DNA of 64,000 nucleotides. Source: Smittia aterrima (lineage: Eukaryota > Arthropoda > Insecta > Diptera > Chironomidae). The translations under genes were made by a program, and so were the position numbers. Position 1 is the first letter of the stretch, and each line of letters begins with the position of its first letter. The notes under the pieces are model-generated. The model was not told the origin of the DNA. It saw only the letters and a list, made by a program, of their open reading frames with translations, and ran no database searches. Positions 1-12,696 of the stretch are shown in pieces. The stretch is from NCBI GenBank assembly GCA_033063855.1, contig CP093829.1, positions 7,512,243 to 7,576,242 of the forward strand, in the 5' to 3' direction.

Positions 1-1458
1 GGATGACTTTGCAGCCAAAAGCTCGTAAATTTCAATGTTCTCCTTAGAAGGCGATGCATAGAAACGATGACTGCTCTCATCGCAAAAGAAGGAGGAAAAA
101 TTCTGTTCATGGCAGAGAGATTTTTTTAAAAACGATTTATTTTATTGCTCAATGCTTTTAACGCTCCTCGGTATCGCAAATCTCCTCCTTTTAGCAAGCA
201 ATGATGATGATTTTTACGATCCTTAAGAACGAGAGTAGAAATGAAAAACGTTGTTTAAGTAAGCGAAAAATGAATGAGAGTCCCTTTCAATTCCTTCTCC
301 ACACATTTTCAAAATCAATGGAAGCGGAAAGTCGTAAAGTTTCGAATGCTTGATTATGATAACTTCCTTTGATGGAGTTCTCACAGCAGCAGCAACGACA
401 AAGACGAGCGACAATATGCGAAAAGGAACTCGCGAGTTAAACTCATTTGCTTGTGTTTAAATTTAAATATTCGTTAAGCTCATTTTGATGAGCTTTCAAG
501 GAAGGAAAGGAAACAAAGTTATCAAAGAAAAGTGTTGTAACACGTCTCCGGGAAATTCCTTTTATACACAAGCCACAATCATCATACGAAGTCATAACGG
601 GTAAATTATTTAGTAACGAGCTGAGGCCTGGCTTGCTCAAGTGAGTGAGAGTGAGAGAGAACAAAGAAACGGGAAGTTAAAGGTGTTCTTTATTAAAATA
701 ATGATACTCGACATGCCTTTTGTTATAACAACCCCCTTAGCAACACAAGAGAGAATGGAGAGAGAGAGAGGCTGTAAATGTAAATGTTTATTAAAATAAA
801 CGTTCTCGTTATGACTTTCGTTATTTTTGAAGATGCGTTGAGAATGAAAAGAAAGGTGAAGTCACCACTGAAGGTAAATAAAGAAGGAAGATAATGGATA
901 AATTTCAATTCACATGTTGCTCGTTTTAAATTTTCAAAAGGCCACAAGCCAAGCGATGAAAGCGATTTACATCTTCATAAGAAACTCTTATCGTCTCTTT
1001 ACGAATTGCTCGCATGGGAAATGTTTCCAGCAATTTAAAGTTAATGAGGCTGTGTATGTATGCTAACGTAAACATGAATAAAGTTAAGAGACTCTTGAGG
1101 AGACTTCTGCTATTAGACAATTGTGCTGCTTATTGCAATTTCGTTTCGAAGCTTGAAATTAACCACAAAACTTTGAAAATCATTTCAAGACGCGCAGACG
1201 TAGCATTTCGAAAGCAAATCAATTTCAATCATGACGAGGGAAGATTTCACATTTATCATTCAACCATATTTCAGACTTTGTCATCTTTCTTTGGCTCCAT
1301 GATAAATTTGAAATATTTGAACAGATTAGATCAGTTAATGTCTTCATCATCTTCTTCTTGAATTTTCTTCGGAACTGTCTTCATTTGCAGGATTAATTTG
1401 TTCAGCAAATCTCTTGAGACGAAACGGGGAAAAGAAAAGTTTTGATAAATTTACTCAC
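1..1458. other. Intron of bruno-3 (3' side, partial)
   Basis: Intronic sequence downstream, in gene direction, of the second RRM2 exon. The next exon of the family should begin with the residues that complete the GASSSLVVK-like segment after RRM2, and nothing of that kind is visible here, so it lies left of the window. The stretch is AT-rich with a short GAGA tract near 760-772. No gene is supported. Confidence 0.7.
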
Positions 1459-1538
1459 TGGCATAGTTTGACTACCGTGTAGACTTGTGATAGCTGCTTG
1501 AGCTTCCGGATGTGAGCTAAATTTTACAAATGCACAAC
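1459..1538 (-). CDS. bru3: bruno-3/CELF exon: second half of RRM2
   Basis: An 80-bp internal exon read on the minus strand. It follows a CTAG acceptor after a pyrimidine-rich tract and ends in CCA before a GTGAGT donor. With the G carried from the preceding exon it encodes GCAFVKFSSHPEAQAA, followed by ITSLHGSQTMP. This is the RNP1 half of RRM2 of CELF proteins; the KFSSH and GSQTMP forms match the CELF3-6/Bruno-3 subgroup rather than CELF1-2/Bruno-1. The 80-bp length equals, as I recall it, the corresponding exon of CELF genes. The RRM binds GU/UG-rich pre-mRNA or mRNA, and family members regulate alternative splicing and translation. The start phase is 1, matching the end of the 5199-5324 exon. 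Identification is from the recognised motif, not from a database search. Confidence 0.93.
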
Positions 1539-4500
1539 CTAGAATGAGAAGAAGGAAAACGAGAAAAATTAATGACAAACATTCGAACAGATTCGACGAC
1601 AAATCGAGATCATCTGCTGCTTTGCTTCCGAATCGAAACAAATTCTCCGACTGCAATAAATGAAAATCTGAAAAGCCCCAAATGCCTCTTGCTACTTGTC
1701 GTTATCAACAAGTTATATGCAACAGTGCCATTCAGAAATGTTCCCGAGCTGAATACGAAAATTTTCTGTGTTTGTGAAAAATATCTGAGGATATAGAATC
1801 GCCTGCCAACAACAACAACAATGAGAGAAGAGGAAATTTTCCACTTAAATATATTTTCAACTAGTTGCTTAAATAAATGGAAAATGATTCCGGAGAACTA
1901 TTTTTTTTTGTTCGTTCGCAAGAATACTTGGCTCTTTGGCACATCGAGGAAGAGAAAGAAGGAACAAAAAACTTTTTGTGAATTGCCTTCTAGAGATGCT
2001 CGACTTGTTTCTCACACCATTAAGACTTAGGAAGGAGAAGTCGCAAAAACGTTTTTAGTTTCATTTTAAGAAATAAACGGACGATTATTATTAATACTTC
2101 AAAGCGCCGTCAATAAATGATTCCGAGCAGAGAGAGTAGAAGAAAGAAACCGTAAAATAATTATTTAGTCCATTATCTCAATAAATTTTTAATGTTCATT
2201 GGAAGCAGAGTTTTTCTTTCTCGAGAGAAAAAAAAAAGTTTCTCATTTAGTGCCGAAAAGCACTTTCGTGCTTCACGGCTTGACAGGCAAACGAAACGAA
2301 ACGGAATCGGATTTAAATGAAATCCATGGAAACGGGGCATGGAAGAATCAAGACGAGAGCAACTTTTCAATTAAAATAGTAAAATCAACACATTGTCGAA
2401 AGGGAATTACGAAATTTTCCTCATTTTCCCTCTTCATCCCTCCCTGCTTCATCACTTCAAACCCGTCAAAAGCAATTTCCATTCAATTTAAATTTCGAAA
2501 TCAGTTTTCTCATTTTCCCTGCTTTCGCTTTTTCCCCGTCTGCCAGTTTCAAACATGTAAGAGCTTACATTGTGTTTGTGTTCTCTGGTGCCAAGTCTAT
2601 TCGTCGTTTTACAAGATGGCAAAACATTTTTTGATTCCTAAAGATTATTCACAGAAATTAATTTCCTTTTCGTCGTCGTCAGGCTTCACATCATTTGCGC
2701 TCTTTGTAACCAGACTTGAAGGAAAATCTCTTGAAATTTAATCTTTTGTCTCATCAAATTAAGTTTCAGATTCGACGCGCTGAATCTGTGAGCTATCAAA
2801 TTATGATTTATTTTTAAACTCCTCAACGTGATCGTTGATATCGTCGACTCGTCTGAACCATACGCATAAGTTATCTAAGAAAATTATGTTTCATGAGATG
2901 TCGAGCGGAGCGAGTCATGTAAAGCTTCATTGTATTGGTTGTCTATCTGCTTTCTACACATTTCATGTCGTAAAACCTCTCTCTCTCACTCTGTGACGCC
3001 TAATGCTCCTTGAATTTAGGAAATTTATTAAAATCTGCTCGAATTTCTCAAATGATCCTATTCATGATGCCACATACATCAAACTCAAAATCACTTACAG
3101 CTGATATTTCATGTTCGGAATTATTTTCTATCAAAAAGTTCAAGCTCTGTTGACGACGATGAAGCAGAAGAAGGAGACGACTTTCTCATCCATCCCAACT
3201 CTTATAACTTTACGACATTTGCTGTTGTCTGAAGATTTAATTATTATCGTAGTTTATATTTTACCCTTTTCTCTAATGTCGATTTAAATATCTTATGTCT
3301 GAGCAGTGACTCTCACATGCCGAAAACGCTTTTTTGAGACGAAGGCAAAGTCTAAGTTAACTTTAAAAGTAAATTGAAAATCTTTTTGAAGGCGTTTGGA
3401 AGGTGTAAAGTAAAAACTTCTCTCGGCATCGTAAAATTTAATGTAATTTCACTTCGTCTTTCGAAGGAGGAAAAAGTTCAAATTATTATCAAGTCATTAA
3501 ATGTTTCCTTCCATTCTACCGCTTTATGCGAAGCTGATATTACTGAGAGATCAAACTAAAGGCGACGAAAAATTTAATGGAAAGCGAAAGGAGGCGAAAG
3601 ACTTTTCACAAAAGAATAAATTAACGAAAATAATTTACGTTTGAGTTTAGAAAATAACGAGAACGTGTTGATTGCGAAAGAGAATCTCCATTGATACGGA
3701 AAATTCTTCGGAAAAGCAAGAAACAAGACAATTTTCTTTTCCACCCCCGCACGAGAAAGAAAAAATATTTCTACGACGACGAACGACGTATTATTATATT
3801 TTCTGTGTAAGTCTCCTGTGAATTCCTGTTCATCACAAAAGCAGAAGCTCGTCCTTGTTGGCCTCGTATCACCTTCGCTGGCTTGACAATTTTACCTCCA
3901 TCAAAGTAACGAAACTTATTGACATTTCCTTAATTTACTTTTTCCATTCCTCAGTGTTTCTTCATCTGCGTTATGTGGTGATATTTGTGAAATGTGAAAC
4001 TTTGACGCAAGACGGGGAAGCGACACGGGAAAATATATTTTCGAGTGAAAATTGTTAAGTTTACAAACTTTCGCACTCTAATCTCACTTTGGATCTTTAA
4101 AAACTTTAAGACAGGCACCTTCTGCATTTAATGTCGTCGTTTCGAAAAAAAATAAAGAGAAACATTGTTTAACAAAGACTTGCGAGTCTGTAGTCGCTTT
4201 TATGAGTGAATATCTGTAAATAGAGTGCCTCGGGAGACAATATTAAAAGGCACAAGCAGAAAGAGATATTAAATTTAAGATTATACTAAATCTATTTACA
4301 TAATCATATTATAATTTTTCTCCTTTTTTTTCGGAAAAAAGAAATGTTCTCGACGAGCAGAAGATTCTTAGAGCGCAAGAAGAGAAATGGCAAATAATCC
4401 AATGGAGTCGAGTCTTGCCGAAGAGTGAAGGTGGATAATTCAATTTGTGACAAGAAAATGTTGGGGAAAATGAATGGAAAAGAGGGCGAAATGTTATCAG

Positions 4501-5198
4501 CAGTGATTTTCGTCGTCTAAATGAACAAAAAGAAATTCTAATTTCTTGAATAAATTTTCAAAGCTTCTTTTTATAACTTAATTGGCTATTTATAAATGGT
4601 ACTTCGCTTTAGCCTCGCCGTCGCATGGCTGCTCATAAATTTATAAAATCATCTCAAAAATTGAAGGTTTTATTGAGGGTCACGTCATTTCAATCCGCTT
4701 TGCGATATTGAAAGAAATAAAAATATTCCATCGAACATCATTTAATGGCGATTTGCATGAGAATAATAAAAAAGTCTTCGTCTTCGACGAGTGTTCGATG
4801 AAGCGATTAGAGATGCCATTTGGTAATGAATTATTTCAATTTGATTTCTTAATCTTAAGAAATTCCCTTCTCCATTATCATCAGCGAAGAAGTTTTTCTT
4901 TCTTGTAATGAACTTCGTTGATTCCTGTTTCAACTTTTTAATTCCGCTAATAATATTTTCCCCGAGTTTAATTGCATTTCTTTCTCTCATCTCTAAGAGA
5001 GAGAAAGCGTCAAAGAATAAAAAAGAATTTCGTTGAACTTTTAATTTGTATTCATGCAAACGAACGAAAATAAATTAAAGTTCTTCCTTCGACTGAGTGA
5101 GAGTGAGAGAGACTTCATGACATGGAATTAAAAAGGGAAAAATAGTTTTCATGCGAACTCTTCATTGTCACTAATGTAAATTTATTGAAATCACTTAC
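1539..5198. other. Intron of bruno-3 (3.7 kb)
   Basis: Intron between the two RRM2 exons, so it interrupts the RNP1 motif (KG|CAFVKF). It is AT-rich. A plus-strand frame at 2199-2741 is open for 180 codons but begins at TTG, has biased F/S/K-rich composition and carries no recognisable domain. No regulatory element stands out beyond short GAGA tracts, for example around 5098-5110. Confidence 0.75.
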
Positions 5199-5324
5199 CT
5201 TTACTGGTGCCGTCTGGTCCACGTAAAATGGTACACTCTTCGATTGTTCCAAAGGCGCTGAACAGTTGTCTCACATCCTCTTCATTTTGTTGCTTACTTA
5301 ACATACCAACAAAAAGTTTTCGAT
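5199..5324 (-). CDS. bru3: bruno-3/CELF exon: first half of RRM2
   Basis: A 126-bp internal exon on the minus strand, between an AATTAG acceptor and a G|GTAAGT donor. With the G carried from the 12648-12696 exon it reads DRKLFVGMLSKQQNEED, then VRQLFSAFGTIEECTILRG, then PDGTSKG. KLFVGML is the RNP2 strand of RRM2. The MLSKQQ and FSAFGTIEECTILRGPDG segments are characteristic of the second RRM of CELF/Bruno proteins and closest to the CELF3-6/Bruno-3 branch. The exon enters in phase 1 and leaves in phase 1, so it joins the 1459-1538 exon without a break (SKG-CAF). No frameshift or missing RNA-contact residue is visible. Confidence 0.95.
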
Positions 5325-6312
5325 CTAATTAGTTATCGAACAAGTCGTCGACATGTTTGTCAACACCAAAAAAAGAAATTTTCAGGAGGAGAAAATTATT
5401 GAAACGGAAGTTGATCAGAAAATGCAAAGAACAGGAGGAAATTGCATTTTTCGTAAGCGTCAAGTAAAATCATGAATTGAGGATGGAGCGCGTTCGATGT
5501 TTTGATGATTCGATGAGTTTTGATTAGTTTTTCAATTTGGTTTTTGATTTTTTTTTTGTTTGTTTGTTGGTGCGGTTTACGAACACAAAAGTTTTTTTTT
5601 TCAGTTGCCAATTACACATAAAAAAGAAAAGAAAAGAAAAATACACAATAATTAGAATTTTTATTCAAAAATGCTTAAAAAATTTGTTTTAATTTTTCAG
5701 TTTTTCGTTTGGAAAGTGGAAGGGGAAATTTATTTCTTGGGATTGAACGAGTTAGATGCAAACTGGTTTGAAGGTAATTAAGATTAAGTAACTTCAAATA
5801 TATTTTTTTTATCGGCCAATTGGTTGGACATAACAAAATCTTACGAACGACATTCTAAAAATTCACTAACGACCATCTAAAAATACAGAACTTGAGAATC
5901 TTTTCTATTTGAATTCTCCCTCTTCTTGTTCATCGGTCAATGGCTTTTTCTATTAGTTTCTCATAAGCGCAAAACAACTTACTTCATCCATCAAAGCTCT
6001 TTCTTATTAAAAAGCTCTCGCTCATTTGCTCGACTATCGTTTGGGCATAACATAACAACAATGAGATAAACGTAAACATGCTGAACTGACTGACCATCAG
6101 ACTGCAAAATTAAGCAAGTCTGTATACGCAATCCCTCAACAATCTCATCGTCTTCTTCATTATGAAAGCGATGAGATAAATCGTACGCATGTGTTGTAAG
6201 CCGGGGAGAAGTTGGATGATGAAAAGGTCTTCATTGAGTCAAAAACCTTTCCTGAATTTTAAACCTGTTTTCGTTTTGCTCTCAACCTCAAAAACTCGGT
6301 TCTTATCACACT

Positions 6313-6328
6313 CACACACACACACACA
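6313..6328. repeat. (CA)8 microsatellite
   Basis: Eight uninterrupted CA units inside a bruno-3 intron, flanked by imperfect CA-rich sequence on both sides (6306-6340). Confidence 0.9.
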
Positions 6329-8185
6329 GAATGAACACACAAGAAAATGGATATTCTAAAATTAGAAAACTCATTGCATTGATTCGAGCTTTAGGGTTTA
6401 CTGTGTGCTGAGCATATTTAAGTTTGATCTTCGGTCGTCGTTGACGTCTTCCCTTGTGCTTTGAGGGAACCTCTCTCTCTCTGCTGATGTCATGGAAATT
6501 TAAATCTCTTTCCTTAAAGCAGTCAACATGACTGTTTCAAAAAAAAATATCAGAAAAGCATCAGGAATTGAACGATAGAGAGAGAGAGTGAGTGAGAGAC
6601 ATTTGACTTGAAAGATAAGTTCACAACAAGCAATATCGTCTACGGAGTCGATTTCTTTAGATCTGGCAAATCCAATCGATATTCCCTCATACGATAAGAC
6701 GAAGCAGCTCTTAAATTGATATCTCGTGAATTGTATGCTTTCCTCAACAACCAACATCGAATCGAATCTTTCCTGGGGTTAGATGATGAGTCGGTTATCG
6801 ATTTTTATTCAACGCATGGGTTTCTTTATTTTGGTCCGATCTTATATTCTCCAAATCACAAATGACATACATAATCATCGTGCGTGTGGATGTTCATTGT
6901 TATGGTATTCTTATCGAGCCGAAAAATGGCTCAACATCCATAATTGAATATCAAGGAAAGAGAGTGAAAAAGAGAAAGTGAGGGTGGAAACATGGAAAAT
7001 ATTCGAATCGCATTTTCTTTCGATTCGGCCGAAGGTTTTTATTTCTGATGAATGAAATGACCGATAATCGAGTGGCCGAGGGAGTTTGCGGCAACCACAA
7101 AAGGAAGGCGATTAAAATCAATAATCTATGCAGACCATTTGGGAAAGAAGAAAAAAATTAAAATATACGTCGAGTAAGGTAAAAGCAGGTTTTGTGAAAA
7201 ACCGATCAATAGATTTTAATAATGGAAACGTCGACGTGGAAATTTTGTAGAGCGTAAAGCAGAGAAAACTCGAAATCATCAATTTTTAATGAACAATGGG
7301 GCTTATGCTTTCCTCTGCCTCTTTTTTCTTCTGACAATAGTGAAATGTAAATTAATTAATAGACAGAGCGATGATTAGTTGGAAGGAGTTTCCATCGAAG
7401 TTTCCATTCGAATGGATTATTTTACTCACAGCAAAGTGATAACTCTTTGTTTTCCCCTTAATCGAATGAATATGCGAAGACTTAATCATAAGCTTTAGTA
7501 ATAAAGTGTAGGCAATTCGTCCTAATTCACTCTTTCGGCTCTCAATGTCTGAGAGAGAGTGAAGGAACGAAAAAAAATCATCAATGAGAACGGAAAATTC
7601 ATTAAGTCAAACTACAATGGCATCACGAAAAACGACATTTTACGACACCATGACAAAAGTCACCTTCAAATGTGATACGATATCTTTTAATTTATCAAAG
7701 CTCTATCATTAATGGAATCTCTTCTTTTCCAATTTCGTTCTTTCCCTTGTTCGCTCAACCAATTGTGCGTGTGTATTTTAATTTTGTTGTGAGAAGAATT
7801 CCTTTTTTTTCCTTGCTTTCTGCGTATCACATTCCGAAAGGTTTGCCTTTTATCCATTTAGTAACAACAGCGAGTAAAAAACGAGTATACGAATATTTAT
7901 TTATATAAAGAAAACTCTTACTTCATAAATGGAGCGTTGAGAATTCCTTATTAAGTGGGATAAGATGCGTGAAGGGAGAGCTTTATATGATGAATCCACT
8001 CTTTGTTTATGTTAACGATGCGTAAAGTTCTTTTCTCGCATGAATTTTTTACATCAAACACTTGAGCGTACGTGTTTTGATCTCTCTCTCTCTGTTTTGT
8101 CAGTTAGTCACTGTCTTACAATAATAACCTTTAGTCACAAGTCTCAGTTTCAACTAATTCAATTAACTTGAGAGATATCAATTTG

Positions 8186-8206
8186 ATTATTATTATTATT
8201 ATTATT
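8186..8206. repeat. (ATT)7 microsatellite
   Basis: Seven perfect ATT units in intronic DNA. The tract ends in TTTC and no related copy is seen nearby. Confidence 0.9.
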
Positions 8207-9355
8207 TCACTGTTGTGATATGAATTGATTTGAATTTAACTTAGAGATAGGTCGGAGGAAGAGGAGGCTTCGAATAAATCTGCAGTCACGTTTCCACATA
8301 AATCTGCAATAAAAATAACGAGCAGGGAAATATTGTTCTTAATATGATTTGAAGAACAACTGAAATTCTCGTGAGGAACATAAAACAAAACAGAACTCAA
8401 ATGATTTCGATGACATTTAAACTTTAAATTAGCAGAGAGCAAAGTTTTTTCTTTTAACCCAACGAGACCATCAATCAATTTACGTTAATTTGTGGGTTGA
8501 TTTTAATTACGAAACAAACTTGTTCTCCGTATACAGCGGAATGACAGCAGGCAAAGAAAAGTCGTCGCTTGATGGGGAATTAGCATCTAAATAATTCATA
8601 ATCAATTCCACGTTAAATATTTAATGCGAGGGAAGAAAAAAAAGGGGAGAAAGGAAAACTTTTCACTTTCGTTCGCTTTAATTAGGAAACTCGTCTTGAG
8701 CGATGAGAAAGCATTAACGAATATTTACTCAACAGAGAGCAGAAAGAAATTTCATTGTGTTAGCTTCAAACCTTGAAATGGAATTGAAGGAGGCTTCAGT
8801 CTTCATCAAATAAAGTGATTCCGACTATCAAAATAGATTTTCTTGAGCAATCAGAGCAAGACTTGGGACTCTCAAGGAGCTATATTTGCAATTGATATTA
8901 AAATTACTTCAAATTTTAACTTCGTGAGATTCCATTGTAATATCCGTTGTTCTATCTCGAATGAGAATTGAAGGGAGCGGGAGGGTGAGTCGATGGGTTT
9001 GGGTAAAGGAGCGAAAGGAAGCCATTAAACGAATTAATATTTATTCAGGACTTGTAAAGCAGATGAAGAGATGCGAGAGCCGAATTTGTTATTTTCAGAT
9101 TCGCAGAATTATTTTGTTTTGCATTTCGAGCTTTTTGTCCGAGAGATTTTCATTTTTCCGGGGGAGTGAGCGCATTTATTTACATTTTCACTTTACAGCT
9201 TAAGATTTTAATGATAAATTTTAATGAGTAAATTAGCGCAAATGTTGAATGACCTCTCAGGAATATTTTTTTGTTTAACGTGCATCATTCATTAGCAGAA
9301 AAAAAGTTCTCCCTTCTCTCGTGGAAAAATGTTTCTTTATTTTTCTGCACATGCT

Positions 9356-9375
9356 GAGCGAACGCTCGTTCGCTC
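9356..9375. repeat. Short inverted repeat (9-bp arms)
   Basis: GAGCGAACG and CGTTCGCTC form 9-bp perfectly complementary arms separated by CT. It could extrude as a tight hairpin or be a dimeric binding site. No companion copy was found, so it is not evidence of a mobile element. Confidence 0.6.
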
Positions 9376-10684
9376 TATCAAAGCATAAATTTCCTTTGAT
9401 GAATTTTTAAACAGCGCTCATGTTCTTTTTGATATTACGTTACAGCACTTTACGAATAAAATGCAAAAAAGGTAAACAATTGAGAACATGAACAAGTGAG
9501 AGCGCTTTGCGGCAGCGAAAAACTGAATAATTAAAAATTAAGAATTTTTCGTTTTATCTCATGCTCGTTCCCACTTGAATCATAAAAAGCGAGCGATAAA
9601 TATTTTCGTGTAGACATGGAAACGCGCAATTTGAATTTATAAAATCATATTTGCCGACGTTTAAGGAGACAACAAACTTGCTTTTGCGAGCATTGTCTGA
9701 TTGCTCGTTTCTGCCACTCGCCTCCGTTTCTGACGAAATGCTCTAACGTGCAAGAGGGGAGCCATAAAAATAATAATAATAACGAGCATCTCGTTTGGTT
9801 TGGGGTGAACCCATGAGATTTTAATGAGGTGCGAGTGACAATGTCAGGGAAATCAGAGGCAGAAAATAGCAAAACTAAATTCTAAATTGTTTAGGTCTTT
9901 AAAAACTTTTTCCATCCCCTTAGCTTTCCCTCCTAAGTCCTCTCACCCTTCGTCGAAGCATAAAACGCTTTCAAGAAGAAGTTTATGAAACTTTAAACTA
10001 GTTTCTTCTTAGAGCGACCCCTCCCCCTCAACAGCCACTTCATTCAAACACTTTCAAGTGAAAATTGAAATTCTTTTTTGAATAAAAGTCTAAATGTAAA
10101 ATGTCAAAAAAAGGAAAACAAACAATAATAACTGAAATTGAAAAACTTTACCGCCTCAACATTTTTTATTTCAAGAGAAGTTCATGTGCCCCTTTCAAAC
10201 GTTTAAGAATTCATATTTAAACATTCCTTTCTTCCAGCGATCTCTCGCTTGCTTCTTTCTCTCACTCCCTTCCGGCACCCTTGAGAGCTCCATTAATAAA
10301 GAAACTACAGAAGGCGAAAAGTTTTTTCGCTTTTCTATTAAATAAATTTGGTGGAAACAACATAAAACACTTTTGTCGTTTTTCCTTAGTCAACTGAGGC
10401 GAGTCGAGGGGAAGGAGGCGACCGAGTCAAGAACTAAACATTTTCAATGAGTTCTAACCATGTTGTTGATGTTTCTCTTTTAACTCGGTTTACATGCTCG
10501 GGTTTGTTTTTCGGGACGAAAATATTTCTTTCGCTCGCTTGTAATTACAGAAATTGTTTGCTTGAGAAATTATCTTGAAAATTGAGATATTTTATCTCGC
10601 TACGCAATTCATTTGCACGATTTGTTAAACTTTTCTTTGAATGGCGTTTCTTAAAACAATGGAAATTCTCGAGTAGTTCGAACG

Positions 10685-10795
10685 GTATCTAATTACGCAT
10701 TATCCGCGATCTAATCCTCGTGCAGACAGCGACGGATGAAAGATCATAATCTGCCGTTTTCGTCAGTCATGCAAATTTCTAATTAAATGATCCAT
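10685..10795. promoter_or_regulatory. Candidate enhancer or conserved element (POU/homeodomain motifs)
   Basis: A 110-bp block of unusually high complexity within an AT-rich intron. It contains CTAATTACGCATTA (homeodomain core TAATTA), TAATCC at 10712-10717 (Bicoid/Otd-type core), a perfect octamer ATGCAAAT at 10769-10776 (POU-type site) and CTAATTAAATGA immediately after it. Spaced homeodomain and POU sites are typical of developmental enhancers in long introns of neural genes such as CELF family members. This is motif-based inference only; conservation cannot be assessed here. Confidence 0.3.
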
Positions 10796-12647
10796 AAAAA
10801 CTCAAGTTGGATTACTCAATGTGGGCGCTCTCGATATTATTCTACGTTACAACATCAATTATGAAAAAGTTTATTTTGTAATTTTCTCACAACATTAAAT
10901 GGAAAAACCATAATACCTGGCTTATTGCTTCCAAGCACTTCCTGATTTTGACAGGCTTAATTCATTCTAATCTTCAAGCGCAACTTATTATTTTATATGT
11001 TTTATCTTTATGCCTTTCAAAGCCCTCACTTTCTTTGAATATTTTAAGAGTCTTTTGCATGCGAGAGCTGACCTCAAAGTCAAAGCGGCGTTCGAGCAAG
11101 AAATTGTACGGAAACTTTTTTCTTTCGCCGCTTCGATGAGTCGAACGAGTTTTTCATGCCCCAACTTAAGCTTATTGGATGATAAAATAAATGCACGTGA
11201 TATCCTTTTCGTGTAATTTAGCTTTCTGACTAGTTTTCTAGTTTATCTCGAAGAAAAGTTACATTCACTTTATTATGAAAAGCATTTATCTCGCTTTCCT
11301 TTGCCGATTATTTCTTGCGAGAGGTAAAAGTTCAATGTGTCAGATTACCAAGGAAATTAATGCTCGATGTAATAAAATGGAATTAACATGTTCGTAGATC
11401 ATATTTCGTCGTAGAGAAATTTCTTTTTTATGATAAACTCAATCAAAAGTTATGAAAGAGGGAAGATCTTCTTTTGATTCGACATAGAAATGAATTATTA
11501 ATTTCACTAGCGAGATTATAATTTGCTCTTTTCTCTTCTGTCCTTTCTCTCTCTCTAAGAGGATTTCAACTTTTCTTCATGATTAAAATGACTTCAACAT
11601 GTCAAAATGCTTCGAGGAGTAGTCTTACGACTAGACTGGACTTCTTCTTCGACGTTGAAATGTAAAACCTTCTCAGGCAGATGCGAAAGAAAAAAAAGAA
11701 AAAAGAATAAAATGCCTCGAAACGTTTCTCGTTTTATTAGTCAAAGAGTGACAAGTGCTTACAAGCGCTGGAGTAAAAAGTATGCGTGGAAATTGCCACA
11801 CAAGCGTAAGTGTAAATGTGGAAAAACAGAGGAAAATACAGTGAAAAGATGTTGAAGAAAATTTCATTGATTTTCTCTTTTGGCTACAATGTTTTTCTCG
11901 ACTGCTTCTCCCTCTTCGTCGTCCTATGTTTCATATTTTTATGTATCATTCCCTTTCTTCTTAAGCATCATCGAACGGTGATAACAGCGCCGCGTGTTTC
12001 TTCTTTTTTAAGGGAGAAAGAAACTGCTTACCAAGTGTTTTTCATCCCCCAATAACAATAAAGTCAGAAGAGATTCGAGAGAGAGAGAAAGAGAGAGCGA
12101 ATGGGAATGAAATCACAAGAATAATTCTTGGACATTAAAGAAAATCGCAAAAGTTAAAGACAAAAATATTTTCTTCTCTCGGAAAAAAACATTTCTTGTT
12201 TCTTTTTGTAATTCTTATGGACTTGTTTGTCTGTTGTGCATTCAAACGAAAATACAATCTCCCTGTAATTTTCGTTTTTCGTCGTAATTGCTTGCGATTA
12301 GCGAAATTCTCTGTGTTCCCCACAAAGTCTCTCGCTTCTCGTTTTATTTTGCGACAGAAACGAACGCTTTCGAAACAGATTCTAATCTACAACAATGTTT
12401 AATGAAATGCGAAAAGAAGAAGAAGGAGAGAGAGTGAGTGCGAGACTCGGAAAATCAATGGTGAATAGAGAGAGGTATTAAGGAATTTCTTTCTTAAAGA
12501 AAATCTATTTCATTAAGCTCGCGACTACTGAATTAAAGCTTTAATCTCTTTGTTGGTTATTTTTCATTCTAAATGTGTCGTTTTTTTCGTCGGAGAAAAG
12601 ATTAAATGAGGCGAGGGACGAGAAGAGAGACAGGCGAACTAACTTAC

Positions 12648-12696
12648 CACCACGATTTTCACTATCCGATTGTTTAACTTGAATAGGACGGTTCAT
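12648..12696 (-). CDS. bru3: bruno-3/CELF exon: RRM1-RRM2 linker
   Basis: A 49-bp internal exon on the minus strand, after a TGCTTACAG acceptor and before a G|GTAAGT donor. It encodes MNRPIQVKQSDSENRG followed by a split glycine/aspartate codon. This is the end of RRM1 (final beta strand, RPIQVK) and the short linker to RRM2 in CELF proteins, where the usual text is close to RPIQVKPADSESRG; here Q-S replaces P-A. The 49-bp length equals the homologous CELF exon as I recall it. It begins in phase 0 at an ATG codon, so an upstream phase-0 exon is required, or translation could in principle start at this ATG. Confidence 0.92.

Larger units (their letters stand above)
5325..12647. other. Intron of bruno-3 (7.3 kb)
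   Basis: Intron between the linker exon and RRM2. It is AT-rich, with microsatellites (CA)8 at 6313-6328 and (ATT)7 at 8186-8206, a near-perfect palindrome at 9356-9375, and a motif-dense candidate element at 10685-10795. Several plus- and minus-strand open frames of 60-85 codons look like chance frames. No additional exon is supported here. Confidence 0.7.

Noticed and set aside
2199..2741. Longest plus-strand open frame outside the nested gene (180 codons)
   Set aside because: It begins at TTG, is F/S/K-rich, has no recognisable domain or splice structure and lies in a bruno-3 intron. Frames of this length are expected occasionally in 64 kb.
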